Assembly: GCA_018652335.1 (NCBI GenBank)
Contig: JABICI010000088.1
Coordinates: forward strand, 1 to 34,692
DNA from: Flavobacteriales bacterium
Lineage (GTDB): Bacteria > Bacteroidota > Bacteroidia > Flavobacteriales > BACL11
Direction: 5' to 3'
DNA length: 34,692 nucleotides
This document shows positions 1-9,100 of the stretch, in pieces. Within the stretch, counting starts at the first letter, position 1, and every line of letters starts with the position of its first letter. The notes under the pieces are model-generated. The model did no database searches and had not been told where the DNA came from. It saw only the letters and a program-made list of their open reading frames with translations. Position numbers and translations under genes: made by a program.

Positions 1-390
1 GTGCATACCTTAAAAGAAAATACTGATAAAGATTACGACGATGCTCTTGAGCTATGTATGAAAAATATTGATTTAGTATCAGTTTGTGCAGGAACTCATA
101 ACGAAAACTCCTCAAAAAAATTAATTAATTTAATTGAAAATTACAATATTAGAAAAGATGATGATAGGATTTACTTCTCTCAACTTTTAGGTATGAGTGA
201 TAATATTTCTTACAATACTTCAAAAGCTGGATTCAATGTTGCAAAATATGTTCCATACGGTCCAGTTAAAGATGTTATTCCATATTTAATTAGGAGAGCT
301 GAAGAAAACAAATCTATAGCAGGTCAAATGGGAAGAGAGCTACAAAATATTGTTACTGAGAAAAGAAGAAGAAAATCTAATAAATCATAA
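1..390 (+). CDS. Proline dehydrogenase, C-terminal part (cut by window edge)
   Basis: This is the C-terminal end of a proline dehydrogenase, the FAD enzyme that oxidises proline to pyrroline-5-carboxylate in proline catabolism. The recognisable part is the closing TIM-barrel segment: a YVPYGPVKDVIPYLIRRAEEN stretch is typical of the family, where the paired arginines contact substrate, followed by a GQMGREL helix and a basic tail. The reading frame is open to base 1, so the GTG at position 1 is probably an internal valine codon and not a start. The gene ends just before a hairpin terminator shared with the convergent downstream gene. The family assignment is good; the missing N-terminus cannot be judged. 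Confidence 0.85.
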   Translation: MHTLKENTDKDYDDALELCMKNIDLVSVCAGTHNENSSKKLINLIENYNIRKDDDRIYFSQLLGMSDNISYNTSKAGFNVAKYVPYGPVKDVIPYLIRRAEENKSIAGQMGRELQNIVTEKRRRKSNKS

Positions 391-416
391 AAAATTACTT
401 TTATCGGTAATTTTTA
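389..416. terminator. Bidirectional hairpin terminator
   Basis: A nine-base AT-rich stem, AAAAATTAC pairing with GTAATTTTT around a short loop, lies between the convergent ends of the proline dehydrogenase and DUF4258-like genes. A-run and T-run flanks would serve both strands. It overlaps the stop codon of the minus-strand gene. Confidence 0.6.
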
Positions 417-830
417 ATTATCACATATTTTTAATTCATTATTAAAGTAAAATTTCATAACCCGAACACTCTTATCATTATAATAACACAACTCAAACTC
501 AACAGTTACTTTATCTCCTCTTAATATGTTTTCAATTACAAAATATTGACATGGCTCTGAATTTTGATCAGATAAATCAAAATTAACATTACCATCATTT
601 AGAACACCTAATAATTCATCTTTTGAAATATCAAAATAACTTAGTTGACACTCAGACTCATCAGTAAAAAGTGTTTTGTCATTTACTAAATGTGATATAA
701 CTCTTTTATCCATATTAAAGTAATCTATATAAGCATAAAAGGTATTCTTTAACCTATTCTCTGGACCCATTGACAAAAAGAAAATTGAAATTAGGACTCC
801 AAAACCAAAAAAAGAAAGTCTTCTTAGCAT
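414..830 (-). CDS. DUF4258-like membrane-anchored hypothetical protein
   Basis: A 138-residue protein of unknown function. It has one N-terminal hydrophobic segment (about residues 5-22) followed by a charged, probably periplasmic or cytoplasmic-face domain. The pattern, a short anchor then a GPENRLKN segment and a K/R-x-I/V turn, resembles the DUF4258 proteins that commonly sit next to alanine dehydrogenase in Flavobacteria. That link is from memory and is not verified. It begins one base after the ald stop codon, so it is very likely the last gene of the porX-tsaE-ald transcript. Nothing in the sequence shows an enzymatic motif. Confidence 0.6.
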   Translation of the reverse strand: MLRRLSFFGFGVLISIFFLSMGPENRLKNTFYAYIDYFNMDKRVISHLVNDKTLFTDESECQLSYFDISKDELLGVLNDGNVNFDLSDQNSEPCQYFVIENILRGDKVTVEFELCYYNDKSVRVMKFYFNNELKICDN

Positions 831-831
831 A

Positions 832-2037
832 TTATAGAGTAGACATTATTAAATTTAAATCTTTGAATGGAATTTTAAAATTCTTGCTTAATGTTTTATT
901 TGTTAGACAACCATTAAAAGTATAAACTCCTTGCCTAAGAGATTCATAACTTCTAATTGCATTACCTACACCACCCTCCTCAGCTATAATTAATAAAATA
1001 GGTGTTAAGATATTACTTATTGCAATTGAAGCAGTTCTTGATACTCTAGAAGTTATATTAGGAACACAATAATGAACAACATCATGCTCAATATATGTAG
1101 GATTAATATGAGTTGTTAATTTAGATGTTTCAAAACTTCCACCTTGATCAATACTCACATCAATAACTATAGCTCCATTCTTCATGTCAATAACCATTTC
1201 CTCACTTACAATACATGGTACTTTGCCATTACCTACTTGCTGAGCTGAAATAACTACATCTGCTCTTTTCAAAGCTTTTGCAAGTGCTTTAGGCTGGATT
1301 GATGATGTACTTATTTTGTGATTGATATTATTTTGAACCCTTCTAAGTTTAGAAAAAGAATCATCAAAAACAATAACTGAAGCTCCTAAACCTAGTGCAG
1401 TTCTACAAGCATATTCAGCTACAGTTCCAGCCCCTATAACTACGACATTAGTTGGAATTGAACCAGTTATACCGCCTAACATTAAACCCTTTCCGTTCTT
1501 AGTATTTGAGAGATATTCACTTGCAATTAATAGTGAAGTATTTCCAGCGATTTCACTCATACTTCGAACTATTGGTAATTTATCTTGTTTATCTCTAATA
1601 AATTCAAAACCTAAAGAGGAAATATGCTTTTTATTTAGCTCATTAAAATATTCAGTTTTTTGTGTACTCATTTGAACTGCAGAAATTAAGGTCTGATTAG
1701 AACGCATTAATTTAATCTCACTTTTTGTAGGAGGTTCAATCTTTAAAATCAAATCAGATTTAAAAACTTCTTCCTTAGAATACACAATATCAGCACCGTT
1801 TTCTGAATATTCTTTATCTGTAAAGCTAGAAGATTCTCCAGCACCTTTCTCAATAACTATAGTATGACCGTTAGCTACTAATAAACCAACAGAATCTGGT
1901 GTTAAACTAACTCTATTTTCTTGAAAGGAAGATTCTTTTGGAACTCCAATTATCAATTGCATAAAATCAGGTTTAACTTCTAACATTTCTTCTTTTGGTA
2001 GAAGACCAATAGAACTAAATACTTTCTTATTTCCCAT
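832..2037 (-). CDS. ald: Alanine dehydrogenase family protein
   Basis: Member of the alanine dehydrogenase / pyridine nucleotide transhydrogenase family, which interconverts L-alanine and pyruvate plus ammonia using NAD. After an N-terminal extension of about 28 residues, the substrate domain begins with IGVPKE and ENRVSLTPDSV, the usual family opening, followed by EKGAGESSSFTD. The Rossmann part carries VVVIGAGTVAEYA around residue 200. C-terminal HDVVHYCVPNITSRVSRTAS matches the family's active-site-facing region. At 401 residues it is slightly longer than classical Ald (about 370), which fits Bacteroidota homologues with this leader. It sits between tsaE and the DUF4258-like gene with 1-3 base gaps, indicating co-transcription. 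A related paralogue lies at 26417-27619. Confidence 0.85.
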   Translation of the reverse strand: MGNKKVFSSIGLLPKEEMLEVKPDFMQLIIGVPKESSFQENRVSLTPDSVGLLVANGHTIVIEKGAGESSSFTDKEYSENGADIVYSKEEVFKSDLILKIEPPTKSEIKLMRSNQTLISAVQMSTQKTEYFNELNKKHISSLGFEFIRDKQDKLPIVRSMSEIAGNTSLLIASEYLSNTKNGKGLMLGGITGSIPTNVVVIGAGTVAEYACRTALGLGASVIVFDDSFSKLRRVQNNINHKISTSSIQPKALAKALKRADVVISAQQVGNGKVPCIVSEEMVIDMKNGAIVIDVSIDQGGSFETSKLTTHINPTYIEHDVVHYCVPNITSRVSRTASIAISNILTPILLIIAEEGGVGNAIRSYESLRQGVYTFNGCLTNKTLSKNFKIPFKDLNLIMSTL

Positions 2038-2039
2038 AG

Positions 2040-2459
2040 CTAAATAATTATTTCAATAATTCGACGTATTCCTTCTAATTTAATTTTTATAACTATCATA
2101 TCATCTTCAACTAATGACGGAATTCTCTGTGGCCATTCAATAAAACAATAATTATCACTAGCAAAATATTCATTAACACCAATATCTAATGCTTCACTTT
2201 CATTTTCTAATCTATAAAAATCAAAATGATAGATTTTCTTAGCATCATTAATTACATATTCATTAACTATTGAAAAGGTAGGACTACTTACAATATCAAC
2301 AGCACCTAATTGCAAAGATAACTCTTTTATTAGAGTAGTCTTTCCAACACCCATTTCACCATAAAATAAATATCTTTTTGAAGAACTAGTATATTCTAAA
2401 ATTCTGCCTGCAACTTGACTGAGTTCATTTAAATTGTTTAATGTCAGATTTAAAGACAT
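2040..2459 (-). CDS. tsaE: tRNA threonylcarbamoyladenosine biosynthesis ATPase TsaE
   Basis: TsaE is the P-loop ATPase that works with TsaB and TsaD to make the t6A37 modification on ANN-decoding tRNAs in the cytoplasm. The Walker A loop GEMGVGKTTLIK is at about residues 34-45. SSPTFSIVNEY (the switch-like region), HFDFYRL and FIEWPQRI follow in the expected family order. The length of 139 residues is normal. It lies two bases downstream of porX and two bases upstream of ald, so the three genes are very likely translated from one message. This porX-tsaE-ald order recurs in Flavobacteria. Confidence 0.93.
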   Translation of the reverse strand: MSLNLTLNNLNELSQVAGRILEYTSSSKRYLFYGEMGVGKTTLIKELSLQLGAVDIVSSPTFSIVNEYVINDAKKIYHFDFYRLENESEALDIGVNEYFASDNYCFIEWPQRIPSLVEDDMIVIKIKLEGIRRIIEIII

Positions 2460-2461
2460 AA

Positions 2462-4006
2462 TTATTTAGATTTTAAGCTAATAACTGGTATTAACATTTC
2501 TTCCATAGAGATACCCCCATGTTGATATGTGTTCTTATAAAGATTAGCGAACTTATTGTAATTATTTTGATATACAAAATACAAATCTTCTTTCGCAAAG
2601 ATATATTTACTACTTAAATTTTGAGATGGCAGGAAATATTCATTTGGATTATTTATAATAAAAACATCATTTTTGTTAAAGTTTAAATTTTTACCCTGCT
2701 TGTACCTTAGGTTAGAATTGACACTTCTATCCCCTATTATCCGTGAAGGTTTATTAACGTTAATTGTTCCGTGATCAGTTGTTATGATTAAGTTAGCCTT
2801 TTGTTTTGCGATTTCGTTCATTATGTCTTTTAAGGGAGAGTGAGAAAACCAAGATGCTGTTATGGATCTATATGCAGAATCATCATCAGCTAATTCTTTT
2901 ATAACTTTCATATCAGTTCTTGCATGAGAAAGCATATCAACAAAATTATATACAATAACATTTAACAAATTAGACTTCATATTCATTATTTTAGATATTG
3001 TCTTTCTTCCAGAATCAATATTTGTTATTTTAGTATAACTAATTTTATCCCTTCCCTTACCTAAACGTTGAAAATTATCTAATAAGAAGTCATTCTCATA
3101 ATTATTTTTTCCTCCTTCATCTTCATCATTTTTCCATTTATTAGGATATTTCTTTTCTAATTCAGATGGTAATAGTCCTGAAAAAATAGAATTTCGAGAA
3201 TATTGAGTGGAAGTAGGTAGAATACTTGTATATAAATCATCATCTATTAAATTAAAATCTTCTAAAATATATGGTTCAATAATTTTCCATTGATCGTATC
3301 TTAAGTTATCAATAAGAATCATATATGTAGGTGTTGCATCAGTAACTAGTGGAATAACTTTTTTGCGAATTAGATTATGAGACATCAATGGAGAATTTAT
3401 TCCAGATAACCAATCTTTATAATTATTCTTTACAAATTTAAAGTATTGGGAATTAGCATCAGATTTCTGCATTTCTAATATTTGCTCAATACTATTATCA
3501 CCTATTTTTTCAAGTTCTAATTCCCAATAAACTAATTTTTTATAAATCTTGTACCATTCTTCCTTATCCAAGTTAGAAGATATTTTTAAACTTAAGTTTC
3601 TGAAATCCTGTTGATAATTACTGGTTATTCTTTGATCAACTAATCTGTTTGAATCTATATTCTTTTTTATTGCTAATAGTATCTGATTTGGATTTACAGG
3701 TTTAATTAAATAGTCAGAAATTTTAGAGCCAATTGCCTCTTCCATAATACTTTCTTCCTCACTCTTTGTTATCATTATTACTGGAACATTAGCATATTTT
3801 TCTTTAATAATAGTCAAAGTTTCAAGTCCATTAAGTCCTGGCATATTTTCATCTAAAAAGATTAAATCAAATGTATTGACATCAAGGATTTCAAGGGCTT
3901 CATCTCCACTTTTAGCACTAGTTAAGTTATAACCCTTGCTTTCCAAATATATAATATGTGGTTTTAATAATTCAATCTCATCATCTGCCCAAAGAATTTT
4001 AATCAT
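2462..4006 (-). CDS. porX: PorX, response regulator / PglZ-type phosphatase controlling type IX secretion
   Basis: PorX is the two-component regulator of the type IX secretion system. Residues 1 to about 120 form a receiver domain with acidic DDE at 8-10, the phospho-acceptor aspartate in FLDENMPG (D52) and the conserved lysine in DYLIKPVNP. The remainder is a PglZ/alkaline-phosphatase-like domain: LIDNLRYDQW, a metal-site threonine region ILPTSTQYSRNS, TTDHGTINV, and C-terminal QHGGISMEEMLIPV, all typical. Work on homologues shows metal-dependent phosphodiesterase activity on cyclic oligonucleotides and interaction with the histidine kinase PorY and sigma factor SigP; neither partner is in this window. 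The length of 514 residues is standard. First gene of a minus-strand operon, divergent from the HD gene. Confidence 0.93.
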   Translation of the reverse strand: MIKILWADDEIELLKPHIIYLESKGYNLTSAKSGDEALEILDVNTFDLIFLDENMPGLNGLETLTIIKEKYANVPVIMITKSEEESIMEEAIGSKISDYLIKPVNPNQILLAIKKNIDSNRLVDQRITSNYQQDFRNLSLKISSNLDKEEWYKIYKKLVYWELELEKIGDNSIEQILEMQKSDANSQYFKFVKNNYKDWLSGINSPLMSHNLIRKKVIPLVTDATPTYMILIDNLRYDQWKIIEPYILEDFNLIDDDLYTSILPTSTQYSRNSIFSGLLPSELEKKYPNKWKNDEDEGGKNNYENDFLLDNFQRLGKGRDKISYTKITNIDSGRKTISKIMNMKSNLLNVIVYNFVDMLSHARTDMKVIKELADDDSAYRSITASWFSHSPLKDIMNEIAKQKANLIITTDHGTINVNKPSRIIGDRSVNSNLRYKQGKNLNFNKNDVFIINNPNEYFLPSQNLSSKYIFAKEDLYFVYQNNYNKFANLYKNTYQHGGISMEEMLIPVISLKSK

Positions 4007-4057
4007 ATTTATTAGCTTTTAATTATAGAAAACGAAAACAAAATACGTTATTTGTGT

Positions 4058-5287
4058 ATGCTTTCAAATAACAAAGATAAAATTATTAACGACCCAATTT
4101 ATGGATTTATTACAATTGATGAGGGAATTATTAAAGATTTAATTGATCATAAATATTTTCAAAGACTAAGAAAAATATCACAATTAGGACTTTCACACTT
4201 AGTTTATCCTGGCGCACATCACAGTAGGTTTCATCATGCTATTGGATGTCTACACTTAATGAATAAAGCAATAAGCCAATTAAGAAAAAAAGGACATATA
4301 ATTACTGATAAAGAAGCAGAGGGATTAAAAATTGCTATACTTCTACATGATATTGGGCATGGTCCATTTTCTCATGCTTTAGAGAATACAATAATCAAGG
4401 AATTAAGTCACGAAGATATGTCATTGATATATATGCAAGATCTTAACATCCAATTTAATGGAAAACTATCAATTGCAATACAAATTTTTAAAAATAGTTA
4501 TTCAAAAAAATTTCTTCATCAGCTTGTCTCTTCTCAACTAGACATGGATAGGCTAGATTATCTAAAAAGAGATAGTTTTTTTTCTGGAGTAACTGAAGGA
4601 AATATTGGAACAGAAAGAATTATAAATATGTTAGATGTTAGAGATGGTAAATTAGTTGTTGAAGAGAAAGGAATTTATTCTATTGAAAAGTTTCTCTTTT
4701 CAAGAAGACTAATGTATTGGCAAGTTTATTTACACAAAACTGTTGTATCTGCAGAACAAATGTTAATTAAGATAATAGAGCGTGTTAAATTCCTTTTAAA
4801 ATCTAAAAATAATATCTTTGTTACTGCTTCATTAGAGATATTCTTAAAACAAGATTTTAACAAAAAAGATTTTAGAAACAATAGTGAATTAATACTTTTA
4901 TTTTCTGAAATTGATGATTATGACATATATACATGTCTGAAATATTGGAAAAAAAATGAAGATTTTGTACTTTCAGAATTATCTAAAATGATGTTGAATA
5001 GAAACATCTTGAAAACAAAGATTTCTAAAAAAGATTTTAGCAAAAATGATAAAGAAAAACTTATTAATAATTTTTGCAAACTTAAGAAATGTTCTACTAA
5101 AGAAGCAGAGTATTTTATTTTTTCGAATAAAATAAGTAACAGTACATATAATATTCAGCAATCTAATATTAATATCTTAATGAAAGATGAGAAGATTTTA
5201 GATATAACATTAGCCTCTGATCAATTTGATATTAAGGTATTAAACAAAACTGTAAATAAATATTTTCTCTGCTACCCCACAGTTTAA
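4058..5287 (+). CDS. HD-domain phosphohydrolase (dGTPase/SAMHD1-like superfamily)
   Basis: A 409-residue HD-superfamily phosphohydrolase of the YdhJ/SAMHD1-like group. The metal-binding signature is visible: FQRLRKISQLGLSHLVYPGA followed by SRFHHAIGCLH, then LLHDIGHGPFSH near residue 100 and DMDRLDYLKRD further on. These supply the H...HD...D ligands. The likely activity is dNTP or nucleotide phosphohydrolysis, but the substrate is not determinable. The ORF track starts at a TTG (4052); I prefer the ATG six bases later. The C-terminal third is lysine-rich and poorly conserved to my eye. Divergent from porX with only about 50 bases between them; the next gene, lpxD, has its own promoter-like box. 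Confidence 0.85.
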   Translation: MLSNNKDKIINDPIYGFITIDEGIIKDLIDHKYFQRLRKISQLGLSHLVYPGAHHSRFHHAIGCLHLMNKAISQLRKKGHIITDKEAEGLKIAILLHDIGHGPFSHALENTIIKELSHEDMSLIYMQDLNIQFNGKLSIAIQIFKNSYSKKFLHQLVSSQLDMDRLDYLKRDSFFSGVTEGNIGTERIINMLDVRDGKLVVEEKGIYSIEKFLFSRRLMYWQVYLHKTVVSAEQMLIKIIERVKFLLKSKNNIFVTASLEIFLKQDFNKKDFRNNSELILLFSEIDDYDIYTCLKYWKKNEDFVLSELSKMMLNRNILKTKISKKDFSKNDKEKLINNFCKLKKCSTKEAEYFIFSNKISNSTYNIQQSNINILMKDEKILDITLASDQFDIKVLNKTVNKYFLCYPTV

Positions 5288-5317
5288 TCTAAATCAATTA
5301 AAATAAATATAATTTTT

Positions 5318-5325
5318 TAGATTTG
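5318..5325 (+). promoter_or_regulatory. Bacteroidota -7 box (TAGATTTG) for lpxD
   Basis: TAGATTTG matches the TAnnTTTG consensus read by the Bacteroidota primary sigma factor. Only four bases separate its final G from the lpxD ATG, so transcription would start at or within a base or two of the start codon, giving a leaderless message. No TTG -33 element is apparent at normal spacing. Confidence 0.5.
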
Positions 5326-5329
5326 CATT

Positions 5330-6352
5330 ATGATTTTTAAAGTTCAAGAAATAGCTGATTTTATTAATGGAAAAATAGAAGGAGATTCTCAAGTATTAAT
5401 AAACTCGGTTGGAAAGATTGAAGACTGCAAGTCTGGAGATATTTGTTTCTTAGCTAATGAAAAATATATAAAGTACACTTACACAACTAAAGCTTCAGCA
5501 ATAATAGTTGGAACATCATTTAAATTAGATATATCAAAAATTATAACACCAGTTCTTATTAGAGTTGCAGATCCTTATTCATCATTTAGCAAATTACTTG
5601 AAATATATAACAAAAAGAGATATGATAAGACTGGTATCTCTAAACATTCTGATATTTCAGAAAATTGTAAAATTGGAGAGAACTGCTTCATAGGTTCATT
5701 CACGAAAATTGAAGATAATGTAATAATTGGGGAAAATGTCAAGATTCACTCAAATTGCTACATTGGAGAAAATGTAATTATTGAAAAAAATTCTATTATA
5801 TTTTCAAATGTTTCAATCTATCATGATACTAAAATAGGTGCTCATAATATTATACACTCTGGATCAATACTTGGATCTGATGGTTTTGGTTTTGCTGCAA
5901 ATAATAATAAGTTTAATAAAATAATGCAAATTGGTAATGTAGTAACTAAAAATAACGTGGAGATTGGAGCAAATACATGCATTGATCGAGCTACTATGGG
6001 CTCAACAAAAATATGTGCTGGAGTAAAATTAGACAATCTTATTCAAGTAGCTCACAATGTTGAAATTGGAGAGAATACTGTTATTGCTTCACAAACTGCT
6101 ATTGCAGGATCTACAAAAATTGGTAAAAACTGTATGATTGGTGGACAAGTTGCTATAGCGGGACATTTAGTTATCGCTGATAAAGTAAAAATAGCTGGAC
6201 AAAGTGGTGTTGCATCCAGTATAACAAAAATAGGTTCTGTAGTTCAAGGCCCTTTAGCTTTTGATATAAAACGGTTTCAAAGATCTTACATATTATTTAA
6301 GAAGCTTCCTGAACTATTTAAAGCAGTAGAATCAAATAAAAATATCAAGTAA
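5330..6352 (+). CDS. lpxD: UDP-3-O-acylglucosamine N-acyltransferase LpxD
   Basis: Third committed step of lipid A synthesis: adds a hydroxyacyl chain from acyl-ACP to UDP-3-O-acylglucosamine on the cytoplasmic side. Residues 1 to about 100 are the LpxD N-terminal uridine-binding domain. From about residue 105 there are many hexapeptide (left-handed beta-helix) repeats of the type IGENxxI. GSDGFGFA and the DNLIQVAHNVEIG segment with the catalytic histidine are present. A C-terminal helix (FKKLPELFKAVESN) completes the fold. The length of 340 residues is normal. It overlaps lpxC-fabZ by one base (stop/start TAATG), opening the lpxD-lpxC/fabZ-lpxA-efp operon. Confidence 0.95.
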   Translation: MIFKVQEIADFINGKIEGDSQVLINSVGKIEDCKSGDICFLANEKYIKYTYTTKASAIIVGTSFKLDISKIITPVLIRVADPYSSFSKLLEIYNKKRYDKTGISKHSDISENCKIGENCFIGSFTKIEDNVIIGENVKIHSNCYIGENVIIEKNSIIFSNVSIYHDTKIGAHNIIHSGSILGSDGFGFAANNNKFNKIMQIGNVVTKNNVEIGANTCIDRATMGSTKICAGVKLDNLIQVAHNVEIGENTVIASQTAIAGSTKIGKNCMIGGQVAIAGHLVIADKVKIAGQSGVASSITKIGSVVQGPLAFDIKRFQRSYILFKKLPELFKAVESNKNIK

Positions 6353-7743
6353 TGTCTGAAATGCAACAAACATTAAAAAATGATATTTGCTTTAGTGGTA
6401 AAGGAATTCACACAGGAGTTAAAACTAATATGAGATTATTACCTGCTACAGAAGATACTGGTATTGTATTTGTAAGAACAGATCTTGAAGGAAAGCCAAT
6501 TATTCAAGCAGACATTTCTAATTTATTAAGCACAAATAGAAGTACTTGTTTAAAACAAGGAATTGCTGAAATACATACAGTAGAACATATTCTTGCCTCT
6601 ATTATTGGCAATGGAATTGATAATTTAATTATTGAGGTAGATAATATTGAAATTCCTATTCTTGATGGAAGTGCAAAAGAATTTTCAGAAAAAATACTTG
6701 AATCTGGTGTTCGAATTCAAGACTGCAAAAGAAAATACTTTGAAATCAAAAAAGAATTAAAATATTTTGATAAGGAAAGCGGAACTGAAATAATAGCTTC
6801 ACCCGCAAAATCATATATTATAGATGTTTCTATTGATTATGAATCAAAAATTTTAGGAATTCAAAATGCATCTCTATCTAGCATTAAAAATTTCAATACA
6901 GAAATTGCCTCAAGTAGAACATTTTGTTTTCTACATGAATTAGAATATCTTCTTAGCAAAAAATTAGTTAAGGGTGGAGATATTAATAATGCCATTGTAG
7001 TTGTTGAGAAAGAAATCTCTGAAGATGCTTTACTAAATCTCAAGAAAGAATTTAATAAAAATGATATTAGTATTAATGAACAAGGTTACCTCAATAATCT
7101 TTCTCTAAGATATGTTAATGAACCGGCACGACATAAACTTCTAGATGTTATTGGAGATCTTTCTCTTTTAGGAATTAGAATTAAAGGAAAAATTACTGCA
7201 TATAAGCCCGGACATAAAAACAATACTAAATTTGCAAAATATTTAAAAAAAATAATGAAAGAAGAAATTAATAAAACTGCTCCTAAAATAGACTTTACTA
7301 AAGAACCCCTTTACAATAAAGAAAAAATTAAATCAATATTGCCTCATAGAGACCCTTTCTTATTTATTGATGAAATTAGAGAGATTGGTGATGATTATAT
7401 TGTTGGTGTAAAGTTTGTAAAAGATTCTGAAGACTATTTTAAAGGTCATTTCCCACAAGAACCTGTTATGCCCGGAGTTTTGCAGTTAGAGACAATGGCT
7501 CAAACTGGTGGTGTTTTAATATTAAATACTGTAGAAGACCCTCAAAATTATCTTACTTTTTTCATGAAAATAGACAATGCAAAATTTAAACGCAAAGTTG
7601 TCCCAGGAAATACTATTATTTTTAGATTAAGTTTAATATCTCCTATAAGAAGAGGTTTGTGTCATATGCACGGTGTTGGTTTTGTAGATGGTAAAATCGT
7701 TGCAGAAGCAGACCTACTTGCTCAAATAGCACCAAAAAAATAA
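6352..7743 (+). CDS. lpxC-fabZ: Bifunctional LpxC deacetylase / FabZ dehydratase fusion
   Basis: A natural fusion typical of Bacteroidota. Residues 1 to about 305 are LpxC, the zinc-dependent UDP-3-O-acyl-GlcNAc deacetylase, the committing step of lipid A synthesis. It shows FSGKGIHTG, the metal motif IHTVEHILASI, SSRTFCF and the late DVIGDLSLLG plus KPGHKNN. Residues of about 320-463 are FabZ, the 3-hydroxyacyl-ACP dehydratase of fatty acid elongation, with ILPHRDPFLFID and the active-site signature GHFPQEPVMPGVLQLE. Joining them puts the two competing uses of hydroxyacyl-ACP, lipid A and membrane fatty acids, on one polypeptide. It overlaps lpxD by one base and is three bases from lpxA. Confidence 0.95.
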   Translation: MSEMQQTLKNDICFSGKGIHTGVKTNMRLLPATEDTGIVFVRTDLEGKPIIQADISNLLSTNRSTCLKQGIAEIHTVEHILASIIGNGIDNLIIEVDNIEIPILDGSAKEFSEKILESGVRIQDCKRKYFEIKKELKYFDKESGTEIIASPAKSYIIDVSIDYESKILGIQNASLSSIKNFNTEIASSRTFCFLHELEYLLSKKLVKGGDINNAIVVVEKEISEDALLNLKKEFNKNDISINEQGYLNNLSLRYVNEPARHKLLDVIGDLSLLGIRIKGKITAYKPGHKNNTKFAKYLKKIMKEEINKTAPKIDFTKEPLYNKEKIKSILPHRDPFLFIDEIREIGDDYIVGVKFVKDSEDYFKGHFPQEPVMPGVLQLETMAQTGGVLILNTVEDPQNYLTFFMKIDNAKFKRKVVPGNTIIFRLSLISPIRRGLCHMHGVGFVDGKIVAEADLLAQIAPKK

Positions 7744-7746
7744 ACT

Positions 7747-8529
7747 ATGCATCAACCTCTAGCTTATATTCATTCAGATACAAATATTGCAAGAAATGTT
7801 GTAATTGAACCATTTGTTACAATAGAAAAAAATGTGTCTATTGGTGAAGGAACATGGATTGGAAGTAATGTAACAATAATGGAAGGTGCTCAAATTGGAA
7901 AAAACTGTAGAATTTTTCCAGGAGCAGTAATATCTGCTATTCCACAAGATCTAAAATTTAATGGTGAATACTCACTTACTATTATAGGTGACAATTGTAC
8001 AATTAGAGAATGTGCAACTATTAATAGAGGGACTTCAGCAAGTGGAAAAACAATAGTTGGAGATGGTTGTTTAATAATGGCATATGCACATATAGCACAT
8101 GATTGTATTATTGGTAATAATTGCATAATAGTAAATAGTGTATCTTTAGGAGGACATGTAAAAATAGGTGATTTTGCAATTATAGGTGGACTATCAGCTG
8201 TACATCAATTTGCTAGCATTGGTAAGCATTCAATGGTTTCGGGAGGTTCATTAGTAAGAAAAGATGTACCACCATATGTAAAAGCAGCACGAGAACCTCT
8301 ATCTTTTGTAGGAATTAATTCAATAGGCTTAAGGAGAAGAGAATTTTCAGACTCAAAAATTAAAGAAATTCAAGATATTTTCAGAATCCTTTATCAGAAA
8401 AATCTAAATAACACTCAAGCAATACTAAAAATAGAAACTGAAATTGATGCCTCACCAGAGAGAGATGAAATAATTTCATTTGTTCAAAATTCTGGTCGAG
8501 GGATCATGAAAGGTTTTAATCAAAAATAA
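7747..8529 (+). CDS. lpxA: UDP-N-acetylglucosamine acyltransferase LpxA
   Basis: LpxA carries out the first step of lipid A synthesis, transferring a 3-hydroxyacyl chain to UDP-GlcNAc. Residues of about 5-185 are hexapeptide repeats forming a left-handed beta-helix trimer. Diagnostic features are PQDLKF, TIRECATINRGT and AYAHIAHDC with the catalytic histidine, then the helical C-terminal domain beginning near LSFVGINSIGLRRR. The length of 260 residues matches the family. It follows lpxC-fabZ by three bases and precedes efp by four, so it is part of the same transcript. Confidence 0.96.
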   Translation: MHQPLAYIHSDTNIARNVVIEPFVTIEKNVSIGEGTWIGSNVTIMEGAQIGKNCRIFPGAVISAIPQDLKFNGEYSLTIIGDNCTIRECATINRGTSASGKTIVGDGCLIMAYAHIAHDCIIGNNCIIVNSVSLGGHVKIGDFAIIGGLSAVHQFASIGKHSMVSGGSLVRKDVPPYVKAAREPLSFVGINSIGLRRREFSDSKIKEIQDIFRILYQKNLNNTQAILKIETEIDASPERDEIISFVQNSGRGIMKGFNQK

Positions 8530-8533
8530 TATT

Positions 8534-9100
8534 ATGGCAACAACAGCAGATTTTAGAAATGGATTATGTTTTAACTACAATGGTGACCCTTGGAAAATAG
8601 TATCTTTCTTACATGTTAAGCCTGGCAAAGGCCCTGCTTTTGTTAGAACTAAAATTAGAAATTTAAATACGGGAAGGCTTTTAGAAAACACTTTTACCTC
8701 CGGAATAAAAATTGATGTCATTAGAGTAGAAAACAGAAAATATCAATTCTTATATTCAGAAAATAATGATTATCATTTAATGAATAATGAAGATTATGAG
8801 CAAATAATGATGCAAAAAGATTTTATTGAAGGTGTTGAATTCTTAAAAGAAGGTGGAATAATAGAAGTACTTTTTCATGCGGATGAAGGAATGCCACTAT
8901 CTGCACAAGTGCCATCTCATGTAGTTCTTGAAATAACTTTTACTGAACCAGGTGTAAAAGGAAATACTGCAACTAATGCTACAAAGCCAGCAACAACTGA
9001 ATCTGGTGCTTTAATTAATGTTCCATTATTTATTAATGAGGGAGATAAAATTAAAATTGACACAGAGAAAGGAACTTATATAGAACGAATTAAAGAATAA
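8534..9100 (+). CDS. efp: Translation elongation factor P
   Basis: EF-P binds ribosomes stalled at consecutive prolines and promotes peptide bond formation. All three beta-barrel domains fit in 188 residues, the usual length. The tip loop of domain I reads KPGKGPAFVRTK, with lysine 32 at the position modified in lysine-type EF-Ps; no modification enzyme (EpmA or EpmB type) is visible here. The C-terminal signature GDKIKIDTEKGTYIERI is present. It is placed directly after lpxA, a linkage frequent in Bacteroidota, and its stop codon overlaps the serC start by one base. Confidence 0.97.
   Translation: MATTADFRNGLCFNYNGDPWKIVSFLHVKPGKGPAFVRTKIRNLNTGRLLENTFTSGIKIDVIRVENRKYQFLYSENNDYHLMNNEDYEQIMMQKDFIEGVEFLKEGGIIEVLFHADEGMPLSAQVPSHVVLEITFTEPGVKGNTATNATKPATTESGALINVPLFINEGDKIKIDTEKGTYIERIKE

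Noticed and set aside
1-390. Complete small gene starting at GTG position 1
   Set aside because: The product matches the C-terminal end of proline dehydrogenase and the frame is open to the edge, so it is a truncated view of a larger gene.
4979-5161. Minus-strand ORF of 60 residues inside the HD gene
   Set aside because: It lies entirely within a convincing HD-domain coding sequence, lacks a promoter and is a product of AT-rich codons. It is a shadow ORF.
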